From a virus: 45,043 bases of DNA. Location: positions 1-45,043 of the IMG/VR virus record IMGVR_UViG_3300036719_004797; one strand, given 5' to 3'. The notes under the pieces are model-generated. The model saw nothing but the letters and a program-made list of their open reading frames with translations, was not told the origin of the DNA and did no database searches. The position numbers and the translations under genes are program-made. This document shows positions 37,186-44,797 of the stretch, piece after piece (positions within the stretch are counted from its first letter, which is position 1; each line of letters begins with the position of its first letter).

Positions 37186-37559
37186 CAGTCACTCTCCACC
37201 AGTTGCGTATGGATGCGGCGAATCCGCTGCCCGCGGTCCGCCCACGACCACGGGTTATTGGCACCGCCTGGCACCATCACCTCGTATGTCCGCCGCGTGC
37301 CGCTCTCGTCAATCTCGCGAATCTTGTCGCCCCGCTTGGGGTTGTCTCGCATCTCGTCGGCCGACACGAAGTAGTCGCGGGTTTCGAACCGGACCATCTG
37401 CCCGGCCGCGTCCAGCGAATCCCATCGCGTCATGCCGATCGTGGCATGAACGGACTTTGAGAACATGGCCCCGGCCGGCTTGTAGTCCACCATCACGGAA
37501 AGATGCTGCTTCCGCTGCTGGTCGAACCAGGCCGCACCCTTGGCAATCATGTCCTGCAT
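37185..37559 (-). CDS. Possible head-tail joining protein
   Basis: The 124-aa product ([20 protein letters not shown] ... [18 protein letters not shown] ... [20 protein letters not shown]) is beta-rich with a helical start, the shape of head-completion or joining proteins. It lies directly after the capsid/decoration genes and before the fibres, the normal place for such genes. No family is assigned. Confidence 0.55.
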   Translation of the reverse strand: MQDMIAKGAAWFDQQRKQHLSVMVDYKPAGAMFSKSVHATIGMTRWDSLDAAGQMVRFETRDYFVSADEMRDNPKRGDKIREIDESGTRRTYEVMVPGGANNPWSWADRGQRIRRIHTQLVESD

Positions 37560-37593
37560 CGAACGCTCCTGCCCGAATACCTGTCCGCCCTGT

Positions 37594-37631
37594 GGCCGCG
37601 CGGCGGGCTTGGGCTACCCAGCCGCGCGGCC
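37594..37631 (-). terminator. Inverted repeat after the decoration protein gene
   Basis: GGCCGCGCGGC (37594-37604) and GCCGCGCGGCC (37621-37631) form an 11-bp stem with a 16-base loop, in the gap between the decoration gene and the next gene. Without a T-run it is probably a partial terminator or mRNA-processing element. Confidence 0.4.
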
Positions 37632-37641
37632 AACGTCGGCG

Positions 37642-37965
37642 TCAGGCGCCCGGCACGAGCAGCACATCGACCGTGTTGTCGGTCGTGGCCGCAGCCTTGG
37701 CCGCGAACCCCATCACGGTGCCGGTGGCACCCGTCACGGCCTGACTCTGGTACAGGTAGACCTTCGCGCCCTGCGCGATGGCCGTACCGGCACCGGTCGG
37801 CTTGACGATGGAGAACACGCCCTCGACGTTCAGGGCACCCAGCTCGTTCGCGGCGATCGGCCGCGAAGCCACACCCACCATCGAACCGACGACGACCGCA
37901 TCACCGGCGGCGACGCCAGTGGACGGGGTGTAGTCGATCGCACAACCATCGGCACGCGTTGCCAT
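37642..37965 (-). CDS. Capsid decoration/DUF2190 protein
   Basis: The 107-aa product (DGCAIDYTPSTGVAAGDAVV ... VASRPIAANELGALNVEGVF ... GAKVYLYQSQAVTGATGTVM) matches the DUF2190 family in order: I-D-Y-T-P-S/A, G-D-V-V-V, V-P-I-A-A, A-L-x-V-x-G-V-F, V-Y-W/L. Family members sit next to capsid genes and act as decoration or head-fibre parts. Immediately downstream of the major capsid gene here, with a strong hairpin between them. Confidence 0.82.
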   Translation of the reverse strand: MATRADGCAIDYTPSTGVAAGDAVVVGSMVGVASRPIAANELGALNVEGVFSIVKPTGAGTAIAQGAKVYLYQSQAVTGATGTVMGFAAKAAATTDNTVDVLLVPGA

Positions 37966-38011
37966 GTTGGAAACCTTCTTTCTTGATTCTGGAAACTGGA
38001 AAATTGAGAAC

Positions 38012-38046
38012 CCCGGCGGGCCGGCTCATGCGTCCGGCCCGCCGGG
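38012..38046 (-). terminator. Strong hairpin after the capsid gene
   Basis: CCCGGCGGGCCGG (38012-38024) pairs with CCGGCCCGCCGGG (38034-38046), a perfect 13-bp stem with a 9-base loop. On the minus strand it is followed by GTTCTCAATTTTCC, moderately T-rich. It could act as a partial terminator or stabilise the upstream capsid message. Confidence 0.6.
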
Positions 38047-38064
38047 AACGATGCTCACAGCAGG

Positions 38065-39879
38065 TCAGGCGGTCGCCATCCGGTAGGCACCCTTCGCCTC
38101 GGCCTTGGCGACACCGAAGTCGAAGTAGCCCCGCATCTGGATGCCGAGCGTCGCGAAATCGGCCTCGGCCTGCTCCACGGTCGGCTGCCGCTGACCGTTG
38201 AGGAAAGCCACCTCCATCGCCGGCAGGTCGCCGGGATTGGCACACAGCCACCAGGTCGAGGCGCTCGTCAGGTAGGACGAGCTGACGACCTGGTAGCGAC
38301 CCGCGAGAACGTTGGCGTTCGTGCGGGTGGCGTTCTCGCCGGTGATGAGCAGGCTGCCGGCCATCAGCTCGGCCGCCGCGATCTCGAGCTCGGGCGGCAC
38401 CAGCAGCAGCGCCGGTGCGATTCCGAGCGGGTTGCCGTCGGGGTCCTGCAGCTTCCGGTAGCTGGCCGCAGCCGTCTTGAGCGACGAAAGCTGCAGGGCG
38501 TTGCCGGCGGCGGCAGTTTCCTTCGCGTAGAAGGTGCTATTGGACGATTCGAACTCCGACCAAAAGACCTTATTCAGCTTGATCGCGGCCCCTCTCCCCA
38601 GCCTGGACGGCACGGCCGAGAGGGCACCCAGGTCATCGTTGATGATGTCCTGGCGGGTGACGCTCGTGAGCCGGCCGTAGGTCTTGGCCTTGATGGTCCG
38701 AGACTCGTCGCTCGCGTCGGCGCTCTTCAGCTCGCCGCCGTTCGCGACCTCCTCGAACTCGAAGCCACCGTTGAGGCGGATGCCCGTCACGGTCTTGAAG
38801 TCCGACACCGAGCGGACGCTCGCGATCCGGTCCCACACCGACTCGACGGCGTTGAAACCGGCCAGCAGGAACTTGCCGTAGGTCGCGGCAAGGACGTTGC
38901 TGATCGTGTGCGTCGCGAAAGCGGTCGCCATGATCGTCCGCAGGTTGCCGTTGGTGATCCGGTTGCTGCCGCCGTCGTAGCCGTTGGCACGAGCGGCCTG
39001 CAGAAGCGTTTCACCGAGCGACACCGCACGGTTCTTGCTCGCGGCCTCGAGGACGCGGGCGTCGAACCGCCTTTCCACGTCGGGAAGGCCACCGGCGAGG
39101 CACAGGCTCGCCTCGATGACCGCGGGGCCATCGACCTTCTCGACGACGTGCACCGCCGGGGCGGCCGGACGGCTGGCACGCACGTCGGCGAGCAGCTCGG
39201 CCTTGATCTCGCGGAGCAGCTCCGCCTTGATCTTTGCCGTGTCCTCGACGACCGGAGCGGGCTGCGACTCCACGGCGACGATCGCCGGGGCTTCCGTCTG
39301 CGGCACAGCGGCCTCGACGGGCATCTCGTTGGCGGATTCCGCCATGGATTCATCCTCGCTCGCTTCGGCAGCGATAGCCGCGGACGTATTGGCGTCCGCT
39401 CCAAAAAGCACGATCGAAACCTCGCGGAGCGAACTCGCCCGCACGATTGAAACGGGTCCGGTGAACTCACGGCCGTTGACCATCACCGACTCGCCGGGAG
39501 CCACGTTCTCGATGCGGCCTGTATCGGCCCCGATCGACGCCTGCAGCCGCAGGCCCTTGCGGGCCAGGCTGATGACGCGATCGGCCAGCGGGCCCTCGCC
39601 GATCAACTCGCCGGCCAGGGTGATCTGCTCGCCGTCATTGGCGACGATCGTGGACTGACCGAGCAGCGAATCCAGGCTGGCCTCGTGGCCCCACAGGATC
39701 GGGATGGCCTGGCGGGACGTGTCCATGCCGGCCAGGTCCACGACGAGCGGGTTGCGCGACCACGACTGCCGGATCGCCCGGCCCGTGTAGGCCGTGATCT
39801 CAAAAGTCGGATTCGCCGGCGCGTCGCCCTCGGCGGCCTTGAGGCGGAAGTCGGCGGAAAAGTTCATCGCGTTGCTCAT
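38065..39879 (-). CDS. Prohead protease - major capsid protein fusion
   Basis: The 604-aa product starts MSNAMNFSADFRLKAAEGD. Residues 1 to about 175 have S78-type prohead protease marks: His65 in LWGHEASLDSLLG and Ser155 in SSLREVSIVLFG. A long Glu/Ala/Pro-rich scaffold-like linker follows (about 175-260; AKIKAELLREIKAELLADVR), and then a capsid domain to the end (LGETLLQAARANGYDGGSN, TSVTRQDIINDDLGALS, PALLLVPPELEIAAAELMAG, MEVAFLNGQRQPTVEQAEAD), of the HK97-fold/Mu gpT-like kind. Protease, scaffold and capsid in one chain is known in several phages. The ATG overlaps the portal stop by four bases. Confidence 0.9.
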   Translation of the reverse strand: MSNAMNFSADFRLKAAEGDAPANPTFEITAYTGRAIRQSWSRNPLVVDLAGMDTSRQAIPILWGHEASLDSLLGQSTIVANDGEQITLAGELIGEGPLADRVISLARKGLRLQASIGADTGRIENVAPGESVMVNGREFTGPVSIVRASSLREVSIVLFGADANTSAAIAAEASEDESMAESANEMPVEAAVPQTEAPAIVAVESQPAPVVEDTAKIKAELLREIKAELLADVRASRPAAPAVHVVEKVDGPAVIEASLCLAGGLPDVERRFDARVLEAASKNRAVSLGETLLQAARANGYDGGSNRITNGNLRTIMATAFATHTISNVLAATYGKFLLAGFNAVESVWDRIASVRSVSDFKTVTGIRLNGGFEFEEVANGGELKSADASDESRTIKAKTYGRLTSVTRQDIINDDLGALSAVPSRLGRGAAIKLNKVFWSEFESSNSTFYAKETAAAGNALQLSSLKTAAASYRKLQDPDGNPLGIAPALLLVPPELEIAAAELMAGSLLITGENATRTNANVLAGRYQVVSSSYLTSASTWWLCANPGDLPAMEVAFLNGQRQPTVEQAEADFATLGIQMRGYFDFGVAKAEAKGAYRMATA

Positions 39880-41642
39880 GTTGCCTCCGCAGCCTCTTGC
39901 TCGCGTTTCCACGTCCGCTCCGCCCACTCACGGCCGGCGTCGCCGCCCCACAGGAGCCACGAGATGTAGGAGTTGGACGGCGGATCGACCGTATGGTTTT
40001 TCTTGTAGGCCGCGTGCCTGGCGAAGAACGACACCATGCGCCCGATCGTGTCGAGCGACAGGGAACGGCCATTGGCGATATCGCGGGCCCGTGCGATGCC
40101 GACGGCGGTGCCGCCGCGGCCGTATTCGTCCCGCAGGTCGAGGCCGCGGCGAGCCGCAGCCCGCGCGGCCTGCGGCGGCCGGTAGCCGTCGGCGGCCTCG
40201 AGGTCCTGGTCGTCGTCCTCGGCCGCCACCGGAGCCGGCTCCGCCGTCAGTCCCAGCTCGCGGGCCAGTTGCTTTTCCGCCGCCCGCTGCCGCAAAACCT
40301 GCTGCCAGTTCTTGCCGCGCTTGGCACAAATCTCGGCGAGCGTGGACGTGTTGCTCTCAAGCTGCATGGCCTCGGCTTCGCTTTCCTTCGTCGGATCGAC
40401 GTGCTCGTGCCCGTCCCACGTCCACGTCCAATTCCACTCCGCCACCGGCGGCAGGCCGTCGGGGATCATGCCCGGCACCAGCGCGGCTTCGTCGAGCCAT
40501 TTGTTGAGCAGCGGGTCGAGAATCACCCGCTCCACGTCGCCACGCTCGGTGGCCTGGTGCTTGCGGTACACGAGATAGTCGCCACGCATCGACGAGTAAT
40601 TCGCACTCGACGAATCCATGGCCGCCACGATGTACGGCATATTCACCGAACGGGCAATCTCGTTGAGGATGCGACGCACGAACGAGTCGTAGGTGCCCGT
40701 CGGTTGCTCGGGCTTGAGCTGGTACGGCTCCCACCCTTCCGGTGCGGACATCATCATGCCGCGGACGATTGGCATGGTTTCCCACGCGTCGATGCCGGCG
40801 GCACCGGCACCGTCGGCCGGCATCGTCGTCTTGAGGATCGCGGCGAAGTCCGCCGCCGTTTCGGCGGCCGTCACCACCGCCAGCGTGTAGCGGCGGAGCA
40901 TCGCGAACAGCTCGAGGGCCGGCACGATCTCGCCGACGCCGCGGTGCTGGCCGGGCCGCGTCGCGTGATACCAGTGCAGGACGTTGTCCGCACTCTCCCA
41001 GCGGCCATCCACCGACCAACCGGGGAGTAGGCTGCCGGGGTGATGCCTTGTGATCCAGTAGTCGATGACGTTGCCGTCGGCGTCAAACCGGACGCCGTCC
41101 ACTTCGCCAGGATTCGGAAAGCCGCTTGGGTCGCAGATTTGCTCGGCCTCGACGAGCTTCACGTCGAGCTGCACGCCCCGCAGCCGGCGGTTGTTCGTCA
41201 GCACGCCGAAGGCCTCGCCGTCGCCAAACTTGGCGATCTTCGAAATCCGCAGCTTGCGAGCCAGGTCGATATCGACCATCCAATCGAACACGGCCATTTC
41301 GACGCGGCGGACCCGGTTGGCGTCAACGTCGGGGCCCAGGTCGAGCTGGAGCCGCGGGCCAGTGCCGATCAAGTCGTTGGCCCAGGTCGAGGCCATGCCG
41401 GCCGCGTAGGAGTTGTTGGCGATCTCGTAGCGGGCTCGGGCCCGCAGCTTGCGACGCACTTCCGGCGACAGGGCAGCGTCGGCGGAGTAGTAATCCGCCA
41501 TCGACCAATGCCGCTGATTGAGATTGGTCGTCTGGGCGGCGTCGTAGCGGGCCCGCACGAGCGTCTGGAGCGCGGCCGACTGCTTGGCGACCTTCGCCTG
41601 CAGTTGTGCCTTCGTTTCGGTCTTTCTGGCCGCTCGAGCCAT
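39876..41642 (-). CDS. Portal protein (lambda B family) with C-terminal extension
   Basis: The product is 588 aa from the ATG at 41642, which overlaps the upstream stop as TAATG. NQRHWSMADYYSADAALSPE, NNSYAAGMASTWANDLIGTG and FVRRILNEIARSVNMPYIVA with SSANYSSMRGDYLVYRKHQ are the marks of lambda-type portals. After the portal core (to about residue 470) comes an acidic linker and a separate C-terminal domain (about residues 505-580) with GTAVGIARARDIANGR, RMVSFFARHAAYKK and YISWLLWGGDAGREWA, a domain also seen as part of other phage head proteins. The portal forms the dodecameric DNA gate at the head vertex. Confidence 0.92.
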   Translation of the reverse strand: MARAARKTETKAQLQAKVAKQSAALQTLVRARYDAAQTTNLNQRHWSMADYYSADAALSPEVRRKLRARARYEIANNSYAAGMASTWANDLIGTGPRLQLDLGPDVDANRVRRVEMAVFDWMVDIDLARKLRISKIAKFGDGEAFGVLTNNRRLRGVQLDVKLVEAEQICDPSGFPNPGEVDGVRFDADGNVIDYWITRHHPGSLLPGWSVDGRWESADNVLHWYHATRPGQHRGVGEIVPALELFAMLRRYTLAVVTAAETAADFAAILKTTMPADGAGAAGIDAWETMPIVRGMMMSAPEGWEPYQLKPEQPTGTYDSFVRRILNEIARSVNMPYIVAAMDSSSANYSSMRGDYLVYRKHQATERGDVERVILDPLLNKWLDEAALVPGMIPDGLPPVAEWNWTWTWDGHEHVDPTKESEAEAMQLESNTSTLAEICAKRGKNWQQVLRQRAAEKQLARELGLTAEPAPVAAEDDDQDLEAADGYRPPQAARAAARRGLDLRDEYGRGGTAVGIARARDIANGRSLSLDTIGRMVSFFARHAAYKKNHTVDPPSNSYISWLLWGGDAGREWAERTWKREQEAAEAT

Positions 41643-41926
41643 TAGCCGATCGCCCCTGGTGATTCCTGCCGCGAAAACCGCATCGAAAGCCACGGTGACT
41701 TCGTCGCGCTCGCGTTCGCCCGCTGCTCCATCACGAACTTGGCCGCCTCGACCTGGCGGTGCAGCTCGTGCTGCTCGATCTCGCCGGCGTCGGTCCTGGC
41801 ACGACGCGGCTGCGCGAGGTTCGCGGCAATCGCATCGAGAACGTCGGCGTTGTCGGCCAAGTCGGCACCTCTAGCGGGCAGGGGCAGGGACCGCTGCACC
41901 CTACCCGCTAGTGTACCATTGTCCAC
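41642..41926 (-). CDS. Small protein upstream of the portal, candidate head-tail connector
   Basis: The frame starts with GTG at 41926 and ends at a TAA overlapping the portal ATG. The 94-aa product (NADVLDAIAANLAQPRRART ... EQHELHRQVEAAKFVMEQ) is helical. Genes between terminase and portal in lambda-like genomes are usually gpW-type joining proteins; size and place allow that, but no motif confirms it. Confidence 0.5.
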   Translation of the reverse strand: MDNGTLAGRVQRSLPLPARGADLADNADVLDAIAANLAQPRRARTDAGEIEQHELHRQVEAAKFVMEQRANASATKSPWLSMRFSRQESPGAIG

Positions 41927-41950
41927 CGCACGTTCTGCGGTGGCGCACGC

Positions 41951-42235
41951 TCACCAGTAGCGAACGACCGCGTACCAGCCGCGCGGCCCTCGAGCCGTCG
42001 CGATCTCGCGGGGGCGACGCTGGCCCCAGAAGCAGCAGCGACGAATCGCATCGTCGGCACTCGTCGTCGAGAATCCGATGCCCTCGTAGGAGCCGCATCC
42101 GGAGTGCACGAGCACGCCGCGGCGGGCCATGACGACGGCCGCGTCCTGGGCGGTCTGCACGACGACGACGGGACGGGCGGCCTCGGCCTGGACGGCAGCC
42201 AGGCACAGGAGCAAGCAAGCCAGAATGAAACGCAT
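41951..42235 (-). CDS. Small exported protein with signal peptide
   Basis: The ATG at 42235 (after GAGG-TATTTCG) gives 94 aa. MRFILACLLLCLAAVQAEA is a signal peptide with a likely cleavage after AEA. The mature part has GCGSYEGIGFSTTSADDAIR and RCCFWGQRRPREI, ending RGWYAVVRYW. Small secreted proteins with a G-C-G-x-Y-E-G-I-G-F-S segment are familiar to me mostly from planctomycete-type genomes; the role is unknown. An exported protein among packaging genes is odd: it might act as an envelope or superinfection factor. The start codon lies inside one copy of the dispersed TATTTCGAT motif. Confidence 0.65.
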   Translation of the reverse strand: MRFILACLLLCLAAVQAEAARPVVVVQTAQDAAVVMARRGVLVHSGCGSYEGIGFSTTSADDAIRRCCFWGQRRPREIATARGPRGWYAVVRYW

Positions 42236-42313
42236 CGAAATACCTCGGCAGGGGGTCGAGCGACCGCAGACTCCCATGCCTGGTACGGGCGTCAACCTCA
42301 ATCCGGCAGCGTG

Positions 42314-44422
42314 CTAGCGTCGCAGTTTCGCGAGCAGCTCGGCCCGTTTCGCGGCCATCTGCTCCCGCGAGATCGTCCGCCTGGTCGTCGCCAGCGGCTT
42401 CGCGTCCGCACCGACCGCCGAGATGCCCGTGTAGGATGCCGCCACGGCGGCACCGACGACGCAGTCGAGCCAGTGGTTATCCCGGCCTGGAATCAGCCGC
42501 CACTCGTCCACGACGCGGCCGCGGGCCTCGACCCGCGTCGGGTACTCGCTCGTGAGATGCTCGGAGAGCATTTCGTGATTGCCGGCATGGATCGTCAACA
42601 CTTGGGGATCGCCCATCGGCAGTTTCATCCGCGATGCGAAAAACGATTTCCACGCGTTCGTGTCGAATAGGACGTGCCGCTGCTTGAGGATCGTGCTCGT
42701 CCGCCAGTTGGCGCCGACTCGCTCGCCGCGGTCTGGCCGCTTGTCCGAAAGCGTCGATCCGGAGGCACCGACGAATCGGCCGTGCGTCGGGATCACGCGC
42801 GGGCCCCAGGCGGACCGCCTGGCAAAGTCGCGCACCACGCCGGCGGTTTGTGCCCAGTTGGCATCGACGAACATCTGCCCGACGCGGAGCACGGCGTCGT
42901 CGTTCTCGCGGCCGATCTCGCGGTCGAGTATTTCGATAGCCACTTTTTCCAGGCCGGCATGGATCGCCGCCTCGAGGCCGATGCCGCCGGCGGCCTTCAC
43001 GAGCGTCTTGCGGGCGTCGCGGAGGGTGTAGTAGCTGCGAGACTGTTCCGGATAGGTGCCGTAGGCGACTAGGTGCCCGCGGAGCTGCTGACCCCAGGCG
43101 ACCACCGCCCAGTAGAGAAGTTTTTCCTGCACGTCCACAAACGCCGTCAGCGTGTCGAGGCCGGCCGGCACGATCCACCGCGGCACGTTGACGATCTTCG
43201 CCCGCACCTCGTCGCCGGCGAGGGCCGCTGCCTTCGCCTCGTTGGCAATCGGCTTCTGCTGGAACTCGCTGGCGAATACGTCCTCGCCGTCGTCGATCAA
43301 CGCGTTGTAGGCGTGCTGGATCGCAGAGTGTTCGGCGTCAGGGTCGAAGCAGCTCGCCCACGACACGACGCAGCCGTCGTCCATCGCGTCGCGGTTCGCG
43401 AGGTAGTAGTCGTTGGCGGCCTTGTGAGCCCTAGCCTGGTCGCCCACCAGGTCTTTGTCGAACGTGTTTCGCAGCTCGCGGTATTTGCCGAGCCACAAAT
43501 CCTCGTGCCCCTTCGCCCACGATCGCACCATCGGGATGCGTTCGCCCTGGTAGGCAGGGAACTTCCGCGTGTCGAGGAGTTGATCGACCATATCGTCCAC
43601 CTGGATCACCGTGGCGTTGATGACGCACGCGATGCTCTTGGTATGGCCGGCCAGTTTCATCACGCTCTTGGAAAGAATCTCTAGCCGCTTCTGCACCTGC
43701 ACCGTGGAGGCCGCGCTTTCCCGCGTCTGCGGATCGTCCACGATCACGAAGTCAGGGCGGAGCTGCGTGCCGTCCGGCGACTTGTGCCGCAAGCCAAGAA
43801 TCGAGCCGGTGAGGCCGCGCGAGAAGATGATGCTCCCGCCGCTCACGGAGCCCTTGATGGACGGCAGCACGATCGAATCGGCGTTCCACCGGATATGGGT
43901 GTGCTCGCCGCCGCAGGTCTGCGACAGGCAGCGTTGCGGCTTGCCTTCCAGGGCCCGCACAGGGATGCAGACCTCGGGGAAGTCCTCGGCGAGCAGATCG
44001 TTTTCCGCAAGCTCGAGCTTGACCGACGTGATGGCCTTGGCCGCTAGGTCCGCCTCGGCGGCGAAGATCGCCCCGAATCGCCGATGCCCGTAGAGCATGG
44101 CCCAGATGAGCGAGTTTTCGCTGATGGTGGATTTTGCGAAACCGCGGTACACGGCGTTGATAAATCGGCCGCCGCGCAGGATGCAGTCTTGAATCCGGCC
44201 GATGACTCGCAGGTGGTCGTCAGAGAACGGCGACAGGCCGGTGGAGTTGGGGAAATACTCCACCAGGAACTTCGCTAGGTCGAGGCGGCACGCGTCGCGA
44301 CGCTCCTGGTTGCCGACCTGGCCGATGGCACCAATGTCGGCACCGAGCCGCGTCGTGGCCCGGCCGCGTTCCAGAGTTGCCTTGCGGCGGTTCTCGATTG
44401 CCTCTTTCGACTTCGCGACCAC
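42314..44422 (-). CDS. Terminase large subunit (GpA-like)
   Basis: The 702-aa product begins at GTG (44422) after GGAGG and is the packaging motor. VYRGFAKSTI (residues 91-100) is the deviant Walker A (R/G-x-x-K-S/T), DFVIVDDPQ (224-232) the Walker B with the catalytic acidic residue, and the nuclease domain has LTAFVDVQEKL (about 415) and the late DNHWLDCVVGAAVAA (about 655) acidic sites. The ATPase and nuclease follow each other as usual. The length is in the range of GpA-type terminases. No separate small terminase subunit was identified; the preceding nuclease-like gene or the small gene at the joint are the only neighbours. Confidence 0.92.
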   Translation of the reverse strand: MVAKSKEAIENRRKATLERGRATTRLGADIGAIGQVGNQERRDACRLDLAKFLVEYFPNSTGLSPFSDDHLRVIGRIQDCILRGGRFINAVYRGFAKSTISENSLIWAMLYGHRRFGAIFAAEADLAAKAITSVKLELAENDLLAEDFPEVCIPVRALEGKPQRCLSQTCGGEHTHIRWNADSIVLPSIKGSVSGGSIIFSRGLTGSILGLRHKSPDGTQLRPDFVIVDDPQTRESAASTVQVQKRLEILSKSVMKLAGHTKSIACVINATVIQVDDMVDQLLDTRKFPAYQGERIPMVRSWAKGHEDLWLGKYRELRNTFDKDLVGDQARAHKAANDYYLANRDAMDDGCVVSWASCFDPDAEHSAIQHAYNALIDDGEDVFASEFQQKPIANEAKAAALAGDEVRAKIVNVPRWIVPAGLDTLTAFVDVQEKLLYWAVVAWGQQLRGHLVAYGTYPEQSRSYYTLRDARKTLVKAAGGIGLEAAIHAGLEKVAIEILDREIGRENDDAVLRVGQMFVDANWAQTAGVVRDFARRSAWGPRVIPTHGRFVGASGSTLSDKRPDRGERVGANWRTSTILKQRHVLFDTNAWKSFFASRMKLPMGDPQVLTIHAGNHEMLSEHLTSEYPTRVEARGRVVDEWRLIPGRDNHWLDCVVGAAVAASYTGISAVGADAKPLATTRRTISREQMAAKRAELLAKLRR

Positions 44423-44766
44423 TAACGGCCCTCCGCCGCGGCCACGACGGCACGAGCCAGGTCAACGAGCCGCGCCGTTTCAACGATCACCACGCTGGGC
44501 TTGTTGTTGCGGCGGTGCCAGACGATCGGCACCTTGCCGGCCGGGGCGTCGCTCGTGGCCTGCTCGATGGCTGGGTAGAGCTGCAGGGATTCGACGCGTT
44601 TGGCCTCGACGTGTATCGCGACGCCCTCGAGCACCACGTCGGGCGAATCGGGCCCGCCCTGGAATTGCACGCCGCGGCGTGCCTCGACGCCCAAGGCCGC
44701 GCCTAGTTCGGCCGCAGCCTGCCGCTCGCCTCGCTTGCCTTTCTCGCGTGATGCGCGGCCACCCAT
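44422..44766 (-). CDS. PD-(D/E)XK phage endonuclease
   Basis: The 114-aa product (start MGGRASREKGKRGERQAAAE) has K-G-x-R-G-E-R, then FQGGPDSPDVVLEGVAIHVE and AKR: E20-like, D and the E-x-K of PD-(D/E)XK nucleases of the Hjc/VRR group. It stands directly before the terminase, as small packaging-associated nucleases often do. It could resolve or trim branched DNA during packaging. Stop and the terminase GTG overlap (TAGTG). Confidence 0.75.
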   Translation of the reverse strand: MGGRASREKGKRGERQAAAELGAALGVEARRGVQFQGGPDSPDVVLEGVAIHVEAKRVESLQLYPAIEQATSDAPAGKVPIVWHRRNNKPSVVIVETARLVDLARAVVAAAEGR

Positions 44767-44797
44767 CAGTTCACACCTGCTTTCGTGCTGTCCGCTG

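Larger units (their letters stand above)
1864..42937. repeat. Dispersed motif TATTTCGAT, at least 13 copies
   Basis: Exact copies (either strand): 1864-1872, 3939-3947, 7625-7633, 7672-7680, 7705-7713, 14134-14142, 15475-15483, 20379-20387, 29099-29107, 31220-31228, 36884-36892, 42234-42242 and 42929-42937. Five of them extend to TATTTCGATAGC. They lie in different reading frames and in both coding and non-coding DNA. Near matches exist at about 17445 (one mismatch). Confidence 0.9.

Noticed and set aside
7625-42937. TATTTCGAT as a conserved RNA tetraloop hairpin
   Set aside because: Only one or two copies have pairing flanks; the others break the stem, so a hairpin is not the common feature.
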